DNA of 64,000 nt, taken from Vibrio cyclitrophicus. Its GTDB lineage: Bacteria; Pseudomonadota; Gammaproteobacteria; Enterobacterales; Vibrionaceae. The position numbers were made by a program, and so were the translations under genes. Below, in pieces: positions 28,747 to 37,093 of this stretch. Every line of letters begins with the position of its first letter. Positions within the stretch are counted from its first letter, which is position 1. The notes beneath the pieces were generated by a model, which was not told where the DNA came from, did not search any database, and worked only from the letters and a program-made list of their open reading frames with translations. Where the stretch lies: the NCBI GenBank assembly GCA_023206055.1, contig CP065366.1, forward strand, positions 496,001 to 560,000, written 5' to 3'.

Positions 28747-29632
28747 CCGATAAGGCTCATGAAGAAATTCATGGGCCTTTATCTTTTCTAGTCCTTTCCA
28801 TATCCGGTCTTTGATTACTTCCTGTAAGCACGATTCCATTAGCACCACTAAAACACTCCACCTAATCACCACAGAACCCATAAATCTACCTCAGGCTAAT
28901 ATCAACCATCAGTAACCTCTCTTATCTGTACGACACGATTCTGCGCTAGATACATACCACTCAACACCAGAACAGAACCCCAGAAAAATTTCCCGACTAA
29001 ACCAACAAAAATATAACCAACATTCCGTTCCATTAGGTTCAGTAATTTATATAGATATAAATGAGATACCTAGATGGAGTTCTAGCTGAGATCAGTCAGG
29101 AGACTCAGCACCGAAGATTAGAACCAGATGACTGTTGAACAATGATGACCGATTACCCTCAGGGGTAATCGGTCTGATATCTCTTAAGTGATTTAGGTTA
29201 GTCGTCAGCAGCAGTGAACCACAGAACCAGAAACGAAGGCTAATCACTGGACTGGTATTTATACTGGAATCAGTAGTCTCAACGCTAGGAGTGGTTCTAG
29301 GGTGAATCTCGTATGTGTTAGGGGGAGAAGTTGGGTTGAGGGAATGGGTTAGTGGAATCAGATGAAAATCTAGTGTGGCTATCCCGTCGACGACGACGGC
29401 AAACTGGACAGAAAACCTAAATAGGAAATTTAAATAGGGTTGGTGTCCACTCTTTGGGTTCTAAAATCAGGGTGAAAGACCGGACTAGGACCGGACCGAC
29501 GACGCCGTCAACAAAACCTAGGGAAAGTAATTACTGATGAAGTCAGGTAGAACAAGGGCTAGGGAGAGATTACAGGGCCAGTCTAGAGAGACCGACCCAG
29601 CGACTTAGGATTTTAGGTTGAGTGATGGGGAG
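28743..29632 (+). repeat. Long non-coding arm of element A, left copy
   Basis: 890 bp, inverted copy of 34,216-35,105. No believable gene. It holds a terminator-like hairpin next to the core (GGCTCATGAA / TTCATGGGCC, about 28,754-28,777) and a perfect 11-bp hairpin (ACCGATTACCC / GGGTAATCGGT, 29,148-29,173). A GTCGACGACGACGGC block lies at 29,387 and GACGACGCCGTC near 29,500. The arm of element B is largely the same, with a different middle block and base-pair-preserving changes in both hairpins. It ends 10 bases after the stop of the DUF2971 gene. Confidence 0.88.
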
Positions 29633-29642
29633 GTTGGGGAAG

Positions 29643-30590
29643 TTAAATTTTCCAATCAGGTACTTGGCCAAATATTTCTTGTCCTGACCTAGATGTTCGT
29701 GGCAAGCCATGTAGAAACTCACTATCTACAGGTTGCGTTTTTAGATCAAAACTTCCTCTATGTTGGTAGATCTCATAAAAAGACACACCGTCAGTTCTCC
29801 CTTCTAGCGCAGCTATAACAGCATGCTTAACGCCGCTGGAACAACGTAACCCAAAAGTAATATCTTTGAGAGCCAATGGTGAATCTTGAATCCCTCGTTT
29901 ACTCAATAGACGCCATTCTTCTTCGTAACTCCATGGCAGAGCTTTCCGTAAAAGTACATTTTTATCGAGTTCCTCCCTGTAGTCATTCCGACCTTCCACA
30001 ATTGCTTTTAATATTAAGCTTGTATGAATAATTCTATTTCCACCGTAAGTTACTTTATGGAGGTTGGGCTTGGGAGTTCGATTCAAATCATACCCTACAC
30101 AAATCCCATGGTGCTGATCCCCGTAATGGCTCCAAAGTAAAGGGTTTAAATCAGACGAAGAGAAACAACAAATCCCTCTATCGTATTCCTTTAGAAGTTC
30201 TCTCTGTATCGCAAAAGTCAGCAAGTTACATTCCGCTTCATATTGGCCATTAGTATAATCAGGGTTAGTTGCGTGATATCTAATGTCCTCTAACTCGCGT
30301 TCTACATACTGTTCAACAACACTTAAAGCATGTAAATGTGCACTTTTCCCTTCTAAATTAGCCTTTTTCAACGAAGCTAATGTCTCAGACTCAACTCGTT
30401 TCTCTAACTGTCTACGATAAATTAAGCGTAATTCATCAAGGTTAGAGTCAGACTCTACACATGGTTGGCAGTCTAAAGGATCGTTGAAAGCAGCAGGATC
30501 AGAGAAAAATAATTGGTCAAGACATAGAGCCTCTAAGCTCAATTCACTAAATTTTTGGTACCTGTATACTTTCTTGGGGGGCTCCAACAT
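29643..30590 (-). CDS. DUF2971-family protein
   Basis: 315 aa. It begins with the typical VYRYQKFSELSLEAL.LDQLFFSDPAAFNDPLDC block; then come CCFSSSDLNPLLWSHYGDQHHGICVGYDL and, toward the C-terminus, LLRKALPWSYEEEWRLL, all hallmarks of DUF2971. The biochemical role of the family is unknown, but it is frequent in accessory and defence-rich regions. The gene lies in the cargo slot between the long arm and the integrase operon, transcribed away from the integrase. AGAGG precedes ATG 30,590. Its stop is 10 bases from the arm, so the gene marks the edge of the module. Confidence 0.8.
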   Translation of the reverse strand: MLEPPKKVYRYQKFSELSLEALCLDQLFFSDPAAFNDPLDCQPCVESDSNLDELRLIYRRQLEKRVESETLASLKKANLEGKSAHLHALSVVEQYVERELEDIRYHATNPDYTNGQYEAECNLLTFAIQRELLKEYDRGICCFSSSDLNPLLWSHYGDQHHGICVGYDLNRTPKPNLHKVTYGGNRIIHTSLILKAIVEGRNDYREELDKNVLLRKALPWSYEEEWRLLSKRGIQDSPLALKDITFGLRCSSGVKHAVIAALEGRTDGVSFYEIYQHRGSFDLKTQPVDSEFLHGLPRTSRSGQEIFGQVPDWKI

Positions 30591-30713
30591 AAGTAAACCT
30601 CTATTAGTCGTTAAGATACATACGTTACCACACTGAACTTATCTATCATTGCCGAATCATCAATAAAATCAAGATCATATTAACCATATGTTACCCATAA
30701 CATGGAGTTAATT

Positions 30714-31076
30714 ATGCTCAAAATAACCAACCTTCAACAAATCATAACCCTACCAACCACTACAACTCTGCAAGAACAAATCAAATCCATACTCACCGAA
30801 CCATTCCACGATGACGCTGAAACCCAACAGGCATGGGATGAACTGCAATGTGAACTCTGGTTCCTCACCTCGATTAATGAGCTAAACGCTGTCGTCGTCG
30901 ACGATATCGAACTGCTGAAGCGAGCCCTAGCCTATACCGAATTCGAAGATGATCTAGATTACGGAGCTTCTATATCCCTAAGCATTGTCGAGGACAGTGG
31001 CAAGGGGCTCTACCTACTGATGCTTAAGACACTCCGCACTGAATTACACCAGCATTTCTCAATCTCAGATGAGTAA
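30714..31076 (+). CDS. Small acidic protein upstream of integrase A (120 aa)
   Basis: An acidic helical protein (LQEQIKSILTEPFHDDAETQQAWDELQ) with no recognised domain. A nearly identical gene precedes integrase B (44,372-44,734). ATG 30,714 has GGAG six bases upstream; an earlier ATG at 30,702 overlaps the ribosome site. Nine bases separate its stop from the integrase start, so the two are one operon. The pairing suggests a recombination accessory factor, but it lacks the basic winged helix of classical excisionases. The sequence GTCGTCGTCGACG lies inside the frame. Confidence 0.7.
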   Translation: MLKITNLQQIITLPTTTTLQEQIKSILTEPFHDDAETQQAWDELQCELWFLTSINELNAVVVDDIELLKRALAYTEFEDDLDYGASISLSIVEDSGKGLYLLMLKTLRTELHQHFSISDE

Positions 31077-31085
31077 GGGGGATTG

Positions 31086-32273
31086 ATGCAATCACGTAAG
31101 TTCAAATTCAATAAACGCCAACTTGATTCACTACCGCCGACGCCGTCGACAAGTCGAAGCAAAGAAACGGAGTACACGGATGAGCTCTGTAGTGGTCTAA
31201 AAATTATAATCAACAGACAAGGGAGGCGCAGGTTCCTATTCAGGTACACCTATTTTGGTAAAAAAAAATCTGTTCAATTAGGTGAATATCCTGCGTTAGA
31301 TATCAACACTGCTAGGCAGATAGCTAATGACCACAAGCGAGATATCGCACTAGGCAATGACCCAAAGGCTATGAGGGATGAAAAATCCAATGTACTAACC
31401 TTCTTCGAGTTTGCGGAAGAGCACTACTTACCCTATGCCCGAATGAACAAACTCACTGCTAAGAATGATATTGGTAACTTAAAGCTTCATTTCTACCCCA
31501 AATGGGGCAAGAAAAGTATCACCGATATCAGCCAACAAGACATTCAAAAGCTACTCGATGGGGTCCTAGAAACAAGGAAACCATCAACAGTGAATAGATT
31601 ACGTTCCTTAGCCCTTAGAATGTTCAGATTAGCGATGGAGTGGGGATTCGTGGACAAGAATCCGGGGCAATACGTAAGGAAGCTTAAGGAGAATAATTTA
31701 AGAAACAGATTCCTGAACCGCAAAGAGGTTTCATCCTTCATCAAGGCATGTAACGAAGAACCCAATCGTACCCAAGGGAATGCCTTAAAATTCGCACTGC
31801 TTACCGGGATGAGAATTGGTGAAATAACTAACTCTAAGTGGGACTGTCTTACCGTCGACGACGACGGCAATTGGAGCCTATTCCTACCCCACACTAAATC
31901 GGGGTTATCAAGGACGGTTTTACTCAATAATTTAGCTAAGGAGGTAATACATGACCAACGACGATTTCAGATACGTAAGAACCCCTACATCTTTGCCGGA
32001 GATGCACCCGGTAGACCTATCGCACATCCGAAGAAGGCATTCGCCCGAATCAAGAAAGCAGCAGGCATCTACGATGATTTCCGTATACACGACCTCAGGC
32101 ACTCATTCGCTTCGATCCTTATAAACAGCGGAAATGCGACGCTCTATGATGTTCAGCATCTACTTGGGCACCAGAGCCCTCAAACTTCGACTAGGTATGC
32201 TCATTTGGCTAGTTCTAGGTTGAGAGAGGTAAGTGCTAATGTGTCAGAGTTGGTAGGGGATGTGAGTAGTTAG
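31086..32273 (+). CDS. Tyrosine recombinase (integrase) of element A
   Basis: 395 aa with an N-terminal DUF4102-like arm-binding region (FLFRYTYFGKKKSVQLGEYPALDINTAR), a core-binding SAM-like domain, and a C-terminal catalytic domain. The catalytic residues are present: Arg in TGMRIGEI, Lys in HTKSG, HDLRHSFAS, LLGHQS, and the nucleophile Tyr in TSTRYAHL (near 370). Enzymes of this group integrate elements at tRNA genes, matching the tRNA-Ile2 site. Start ATG 31,086 rather than TTG 31,083. A terminator follows 5 bases after the stop. The second copy at 44,744 differs at only a few residues. Confidence 0.93.
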   Translation: MQSRKFKFNKRQLDSLPPTPSTSRSKETEYTDELCSGLKIIINRQGRRRFLFRYTYFGKKKSVQLGEYPALDINTARQIANDHKRDIALGNDPKAMRDEKSNVLTFFEFAEEHYLPYARMNKLTAKNDIGNLKLHFYPKWGKKSITDISQQDIQKLLDGVLETRKPSTVNRLRSLALRMFRLAMEWGFVDKNPGQYVRKLKENNLRNRFLNRKEVSSFIKACNEEPNRTQGNALKFALLTGMRIGEITNSKWDCLTVDDDGNWSLFLPHTKSGLSRTVLLNNLAKEVIHDQRRFQIRKNPYIFAGDAPGRPIAHPKKAFARIKKAAGIYDDFRIHDLRHSFASILINSGNATLYDVQHLLGHQSPQTSTRYAHLASSRLREVSANVSELVGDVSS

Positions 32274-32278
32274 GAAAG

Positions 32279-32311
32279 AAAGCAGTGAACATTTAGGGCA
32301 CTGCTTTTTTA
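32279..32311 (+). terminator. Integrase A terminator
   Basis: Stem AAAGCAGTG / CACTGCTTT with a 10-11 base loop and six T residues. It isolates the integrase operon from the cargo genes behind it. Confidence 0.88.
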
Positions 32312-32417
32312 AAACACCATTATTTTATACCACGTTTGGGATCTATTAATGATACCAATGGTTTAGTTGCATATTGTTTGAGAGTATAATCAGGTACATC
32401 TTTCTTTGAGGTTAAAT

Positions 32418-33176
32418 ATGAATATTCAACAAGTTATCTCTGAGTGGAATACGCCTTTGGGGTTTATTGCGGCACTTATAGCTATTGGAGGGCTTATTTG
32501 GGGAGTAGTGAGATTCTGCCTATATAAGTATAAAAAGTTTAAAGAACCAGTTGATGTTCACGGGTATTTGAAGTCACTTAAGTTAAGGAAAGAGTACAAG
32601 ATCGCCATTGTTGATGATGAAATTGATGATTTTCCTATCCAGTATCTACGAAGCCTTGATTATAAAGTATCTACTTTTGAATCAATCTCACTCAACGAAG
32701 TAGATAAGTTACTCAACTTTGACATGATCTTCCTTGATGTAAAAGGTGTAGTACAAGAGGACATGGAAACAGGTGGCGCGAAGTTATTGAAGCTAATCAA
32801 GAAGGCAAAACCAAGTATCATGGTCATAGCTGTATCTTCAGGAAAATATCAATTAAACCTCAATTCCTTTTTTGAAAACTCTGATGACGTACTAAATAAA
32901 CCCATTAGAGAAGAGAACATAGAACGATCTATCTCTGATTTGATTGATAGCAATATTGATGTGGATATGATGACCGAGAAGTTGTCGGATATGATTGCTT
33001 GTTCAAAATCCAAGCAAGAAAAATTGATAAACAAATGCTTAATTAAATTCTTTTCTGGTGCGGTTACTCATGAAGAGTTGTGCAACACAATTCACGTGAA
33101 TACAAATCATAAGTATTCAGAAAAAATATCGACTATCGCAGATAAAATAGTGAAGAGGATAAATTTTGATTCGTGA
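32418..33176 (+). CDS. Membrane-anchored receiver-domain protein
   Basis: 252 aa from ATG 32,418 (GAGG upstream; the TTG 12 bases earlier is unlikely). One transmembrane helix at residues about 11-33 (PLGFIAALIAIGGLIWGVVRF) is followed by a response-regulator receiver fold: IAIVDDEIDD, the phospho-acceptor region MIFLDVKG, and the conserved lysine in VLNKPI. The C-terminal 70 residues have no recognised output domain. It overlaps the next gene, a GHKL kinase-like protein, by 11 bases. A membrane-bound receiver without a DNA-binding output is unusual; the pair may be a closed signalling or defence module. Confidence 0.75.
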   Translation: MNIQQVISEWNTPLGFIAALIAIGGLIWGVVRFCLYKYKKFKEPVDVHGYLKSLKLRKEYKIAIVDDEIDDFPIQYLRSLDYKVSTFESISLNEVDKLLNFDMIFLDVKGVVQEDMETGGAKLLKLIKKAKPSIMVIAVSSGKYQLNLNSFFENSDDVLNKPIREENIERSISDLIDSNIDVDMMTEKLSDMIACSKSKQEKLINKCLIKFFSGAVTHEELCNTIHVNTNHKYSEKISTIADKIVKRINFDS

Positions 33177-34215
33177 TTTCCTAAAGGATGGGTTGATTAG
33201 TCATAACTTCCCCATAATAGTTAATGGGAAGATTTATGACGGGAACAAAATTAAACGCAATGGTATTTGTACAGAGGATTGTTACAAAAATGAACACCTT
33301 AACATTATAAAGCCTGTAGTATGCACTCATGGATTTACCCACTATCTTAAAAAGGTCAATGGTCTAGATGTAGCTATCGTTGATGTCATCTCAGATAACA
33401 GTAGGCTATCAAAAAAATATCGTGGACGAAGTGTCACCTTAGAGTATGCACAAAAATGGTTTAGCTATCTAAATACTTTTAGTAACCGCCTCGATCAACT
33501 TGTCTTTCAAAAAGCTAGTGAAGACTTTGATAAATTTCATGAAGTAACTAAGTGGTGTGATCAAATACACCATTATTCAGATAAAATTCTTCGTAATTAT
33601 GGTGATACCCCAAAAGACGCTGAAAAAAAAGCGCCAAAAAATGTAAAAAGCCTCTACAAATCTTCAGTAATGCTCAAAGATTCGTTGGAAACAACAGGGA
33701 TTTACTTCAATCCTAATGCTGCAAAATACGGAAGAAAACGCTCTACTGATATCTATCGAATGATAGATAAGATTGTGCGTGTGGTTGAACACTCAGAGGC
33801 TAGTGCTTTTAACAAGAAAATCCGGCTAAGTGGCCGAGTAGATAAAAATTATGATATCTATGAGTCATTTAAGATCATCCCATTGTCATTTCTACAAAAT
33901 GCGATTAAGTACTCGTCAAGTGATGAAATCAAGGTAAGGTTTGAAGAGTTTTCTAACTCACTAACCATAAACGTGATTTCTACAGGGAATTTCATCCCAA
34001 ATACTCAATTAGAGAAGTTATTTGATAGAGGGTATAGAACTCCTTGGGCTCGAAAGACACACCATGATGGAAAAGGGTTAGGCCTTTACGTATCTAACAT
34101 TGTAGCGGAGGCTCATAGTTTCGAGATTGGGGCTAAAAGCATGAAACTAAACTATGACTACAACGATCTACCTCAAGCTGAAAATCTATTTTTTTTGAAA
34201 ATTACAGATAAATAA
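33166..34215 (+). CDS. Histidine-kinase-like GHKL ATPase
   Basis: 349 aa from TTG 33,166, with GAAGAGGA well placed upstream inside the preceding gene. The C-terminal GHKL ATP-binding domain has an N box (IPLSFLQNAIKYSS), a divergent G1 box (VISTGNFIP, lacking the usual Asp), an F-box-like LFDRGYRTPWA and a G2 box (GKGLGLYVSNIVAEAH). A His-containing helix (KFHEVTKWCDQIHHYSDK) could be the phospho-acceptor. The N-terminal 120 residues (GFTHYLKKVNGLDVAIVDV) are unlike known sensor domains. It probably phosphorylates the receiver protein encoded upstream. The stop codon is immediately followed by the long arm. Confidence 0.75.
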   Translation: MIRDFLKDGLISHNFPIIVNGKIYDGNKIKRNGICTEDCYKNEHLNIIKPVVCTHGFTHYLKKVNGLDVAIVDVISDNSRLSKKYRGRSVTLEYAQKWFSYLNTFSNRLDQLVFQKASEDFDKFHEVTKWCDQIHHYSDKILRNYGDTPKDAEKKAPKNVKSLYKSSVMLKDSLETTGIYFNPNAAKYGRKRSTDIYRMIDKIVRVVEHSEASAFNKKIRLSGRVDKNYDIYESFKIIPLSFLQNAIKYSSSDEIKVRFEEFSNSLTINVISTGNFIPNTQLEKLFDRGYRTPWARKTHHDGKGLGLYVSNIVAEAHSFEIGAKSMKLNYDYNDLPQAENLFFLKITDK

Positions 34216-35105
34216 CTCCCCATCACTCAACCTAAAATCCTAAGTCGCTGGGTCGGTCTCTCTAGACTGGCCCTGTAATCTCTCCCTAGCCCTTGTTCTA
34301 CCTGACTTCATCAGTAATTACTTTCCCTAGGTTTTGTTGACGGCGTCGTCGGTCCGGTCCTAGTCCGGTCTTTCACCCTGATTTTAGAACCCAAAGAGTG
34401 GACACCAACCCTATTTAAATTTCCTATTTAGGTTTTCTGTCCAGTTTGCCGTCGTCGTCGACGGGATAGCCACACTAGATTTTCATCTGATTCCACTAAC
34501 CCATTCCCTCAACCCAACTTCTCCCCCTAACACATACGAGATTCACCCTAGAACCACTCCTAGCGTTGAGACTACTGATTCCAGTATAAATACCAGTCCA
34601 GTGATTAGCCTTCGTTTCTGGTTCTGTGGTTCACTGCTGCTGACGACTAACCTAAATCACTTAAGAGATATCAGACCGATTACCCCTGAGGGTAATCGGT
34701 CATCATTGTTCAACAGTCATCTGGTTCTAATCTTCGGTGCTGAGTCTCCTGACTGATCTCAGCTAGAACTCCATCTAGGTATCTCATTTATATCTATATA
34801 AATTACTGAACCTAATGGAACGGAATGTTGGTTATATTTTTGTTGGTTTAGTCGGGAAATTTTTCTGGGGTTCTGTTCTGGTGTTGAGTGGTATGTATCT
34901 AGCGCAGAATCGTGTCGTACAGATAAGAGAGGTTACTGATGGTTGATATTAGCCTGAGGTAGATTTATGGGTTCTGTGGTGATTAGGTGGAGTGTTTTAG
35001 TGGTGCTAATGGAATCGTGCTTACAGGAAGTAATCAAAGACCGGATATGGAAAGGACTAGAAAAGATAAAGGCCCATGAATTTCTTCATGAGCCTTATCG
35101 GAATT
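34216..35105 (-). repeat. Long non-coding arm of element A, right copy
   Basis: 890-bp inverted copy of 28,743-29,632, beginning at the base after the stop codon of the GHKL gene. A short plus-strand frame at its end reads into the tRNA fragment and is not a gene. Confidence 0.9.
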
Positions 35106-35337
35106 TGGTGGCCCCTCCCAGATTTGAACTGGGGACCGAACGATTATGAGCGAAGTCCCGACCCCATACGCAGTGGAATCAACATAGCAACGCTGCCCCG
35201 AACCTAACCTGGAAACTCTCTCTAGCCTTACTTCGCAATCACTTATCGAAATTCAGAGCTTAATCTACTGTCGCCACCGTCGCGGAAATTCAGAAAATGA
35301 TTGGGTTGAGAGTGTTCAGAAAGACCGGAGTGGGACC
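35102..35337 (+). repeat. Short arm of element B, left copy
   Basis: 236-bp inverted copy of 40,640-40,875. Its sequence beyond the core differs from the short arm of element A. It carries two units of the 9-bp pattern A-Y-Y-GTC-NNN (35,267-35,284). Confidence 0.9.
35106..35150 (-). other. Attachment site copy 3 (junction of elements A and B)
   Basis: 45-bp tRNA-Ile2 3' fragment in the same orientation as the intact tRNA gene. The long arm of A lies to its left and the short arm of B to its right, making it the hybrid site between the two tandem elements. Confidence 0.93.
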
Positions 35338-35401
35338 GGAAAAGACAGGAAGAATTCTTAGACGTAATAAGTGTCGATATGAACTTATATTATTGAATTG
35401 T

Positions 35402-35440
35402 AAGGCCCCTTGCTAGATTAGACTGGCGAGGGGCTTTCTT
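35402..35440 (+). promoter_or_regulatory. Leader hairpin before the 156-aa gene
   Basis: AAGGCCCCTTGC / GGCGAGGGGCTT form a strong stem followed by TCTTATTT, between the conserved promoter-like stretch and ATG 35,472. It looks like a terminator or attenuator in the leader. The leader in element A has only a weaker hairpin at this point. Confidence 0.6.
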
Positions 35441-35471
35441 ATTTCTAACTAAATAAGTTCAAGGAATCGCT

Positions 35472-35942
35472 ATGAAGAAGCCAAAAATAAATGAGAAAAA
35501 TACTCAGGTAGATAATAAAGATGATCCCGCAACAGATAATCCATTTTCTAACGTACTGAAATCAGGAGAAGTTCCCAAGTTGGGGGCGAGGTCTAAAGGC
35601 TCGGTGATTTATGAAATTGCTCAGACCAGTAAAGACCAACAACTTTATTTTCGTATTGCAGGGCAATCTGGTGGGGCAGGATTGCACTCTAAACACTGGA
35701 TTCAATTATCTCAGCTACTAGCACTAATAGAGTCTCAAGGTGATAAGCCGTGGAAAAGCCAGTTGTATAAAGAATTGTATGAAAAAGGCTCAGCGAACAA
35801 TCAAGGATTCTGCGCTGCTATAGTGCGTGGCCTTGGTCTAGCGACGAGAGCCGGAGCTTCTATGTATCAACATGTGGTATCTGAAAAGTACCAAGAGAAC
35901 AGAGATGCGTTACTGCTCTTAGTGAAAGACCAACAAAGCTGA
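35472..35942 (+). CDS. Conserved element protein beside att (156 aa, unknown function)
   Basis: Counterpart of the 160-aa protein in element A (18,392). It shares LYFRIAGQSGGAGLHSK, ESQGDKPWKSQLYKELY and SANNQGFCAAIVRGLGLA, while the first 30 residues differ. Position and orientation relative to the short arm are the same. AAGGA precedes ATG 35,472. Conservation between modules that otherwise share little suggests a basic element function rather than cargo. No domain is recognised. Confidence 0.75.
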   Translation: MKKPKINEKNTQVDNKDDPATDNPFSNVLKSGEVPKLGARSKGSVIYEIAQTSKDQQLYFRIAGQSGGAGLHSKHWIQLSQLLALIESQGDKPWKSQLYKELYEKGSANNQGFCAAIVRGLGLATRAGASMYQHVVSEKYQENRDALLLLVKDQQS

Positions 35943-36003
35943 CATGAGAGGAATCAGTAGAATTTTGGTCTTTGATGGCTTGTGTAGCAATCACATTTAA
36001 TCA

Positions 36004-36034
36004 GGGCGAGATCAGCAGTGATATCGCCTTTTTT
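36004..36034 (+). terminator. Terminator after the 156-aa gene
   Basis: Stem GGCGA / TCGCC extended by an inner ATCA / TGAT, with TTTTTT behind. It is followed by the same TCATATCT stretch as the terminator at 20,974 in element A. Confidence 0.75.
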
Positions 36035-36058
36035 CATATCTGCAATATAGGAAAATAC

Positions 36059-36262
36059 ATGATGAAAAATAACGCACTTTCAGTTTATGACCCATCGGTA
36101 AAAAAGCCGAATAAGTACGAGGTTGAGTTTAGTGTCGAGGGGGCTAAACGGGGCTGTGTAATTGGAGGCATGATTGGCTCTAGAGTCCCTCATCCATTTG
36201 GTACACCTATTGGAGCAGTTGTTGGCGGAGTGTTAGGGGCCGTGTTTGGCAAGGTCGATTAG
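36059..36262 (+). CDS. Small glycine-zipper protein, 67 aa
   Basis: ATG 36,059 has AGGA upstream; a longer frame from 35,972 runs through the terminator and is not used. The first 30 residues are polar. The remainder (GCVIGGMIGSRVPHPFGTPIGAVVGGVLGAVFG) is a glycine-zipper hairpin of two short membrane segments. It corresponds to the 59-aa protein of element A by position, leader and composition, with low sequence identity. Its function is unknown. Confidence 0.65.
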   Translation: MMKNNALSVYDPSVKKPNKYEVEFSVEGAKRGCVIGGMIGSRVPHPFGTPIGAVVGGVLGAVFGKVD

Positions 36263-36394
36263 CACTAGAGAGAGTAGGGATAAACATCTCTACTTTTTTT
36301 GATGATAAGAAACAAAATGGAAAGGCTGAGTGTTAGTGAACAATATGGTGGGAGGTGTTGCGATTCTTGACCATATCAATGAGCATGTCGAAAC

Positions 36395-37054
36395 TTAAAT
36401 TACTAAATCAAGCTCTGTAAAAAATGCATCCGTATTATCGTTACTTGGTCCATTTACACTCTCAAACAAGCGACTACAACATAGGTTGTCTGTGTAAGGG
36501 GTACCAGTGCCGTATTTTTTCTCACTAGAGTAGCTAAGTGATGCGATACCTGCGGAAAGCAAGCTAGCCAGTTCCATATCTGCCAGTTCTAAAATATTTT
36601 CATCACATAGAGATTGGAACACTTCGCAAATACATGGGGGTAAACTAAATTGCTCCTCTGTGATAAAATCTATCGTTGATGTTGCTTCATAACTCAAGCG
36701 CAGCTCGCCTGAGATAGTCGCGATTTTATCAGCAAGCATAGGGTGGACATCTTTTAGTAACGCTAGGCTAAGTGAGGCTTTAACTGTTAAGTAAGTGTAA
36801 TCAGGTGAGTCTAGATGCTCTGGATTAAGCCAACCGATGGATATTACTTCTACTTTGAAAGCAGCCATTAATTGGTTAGCTATCTCAATGGCATTAGGTG
36901 AAGCCGCACCTCCCCAACTTTCAGGAATAAAGATATCGGGGAAGTATTCATTTCCCATGTTGATGGTGTCTAGTCCCCCGCAATATTCATCATAATGTGA
37001 GTTGTTAATTTCGATGCATTTATTGATAGCAATATCATAGTTATTCGATTTCAT
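36395..37054 (-). CDS. Hypothetical protein downstream of ATPase B (219 aa)
   Basis: Soluble, acidic protein with no recognised motif; residues FPDIFIPESWGGAASPNAIEIANQL and a Cys-containing LPPCICEVFQSL are notable. TAAGGAGAT gives a strong ribosome site before ATG 37,054. It is the last gene of the polymerase-ATPase operon on the minus strand (39 bases after the ATPase stop), so it may assist replication. Element A has no similar protein; its operon instead starts with a 256-aa acidic-tailed protein. Confidence 0.65.
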   Translation of the reverse strand: MKSNNYDIAINKCIEINNSHYDEYCGGLDTINMGNEYFPDIFIPESWGGAASPNAIEIANQLMAAFKVEVISIGWLNPEHLDSPDYTYLTVKASLSLALLKDVHPMLADKIATISGELRLSYEATSTIDFITEEQFSLPPCICEVFQSLCDENILELADMELASLLSAGIASLSYSSEKKYGTGTPYTDNLCCSRLFESVNGPSNDNTDAFFTELDLVI

Positions 37055-37093
37055 TGTGTATCTCCTTAATAGTATAGATTTTTAAACGGTTGA

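Larger units (their letters stand above)
18015..35105. mobile_element. Element A: tRNA-Ile2 integrative element with internal inverted att site
   Basis: About 17.1 kb between direct 45-bp tRNA-derived copies at 18,015 and 35,106, with a third, inverted copy at 28,698. The inverted copy has the short arm on its left and the long arm on its right. Joining the two ends of the element recreates the same combination in opposite orientation. The circular form would therefore have two complete inverted attachment regions of 1,128 bp, separating a 10.3-kb module (polymerase, ATPase, regulators) from a 4.6-kb module (integrase, cargo). No transposase or phage structural gene is present. The boundaries are read directly; mobility is inferred. 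Confidence 0.88.

Noticed and set aside
34967..35149. 60-codon frame ending PRFELGTERL, present in both orientations (also 28,699-28,881)
   Set aside because: It lies in the non-coding long arm and runs through the terminator hairpin into the tRNA fragment; PRFELGT is the typical false translation of tRNA 3' ends.
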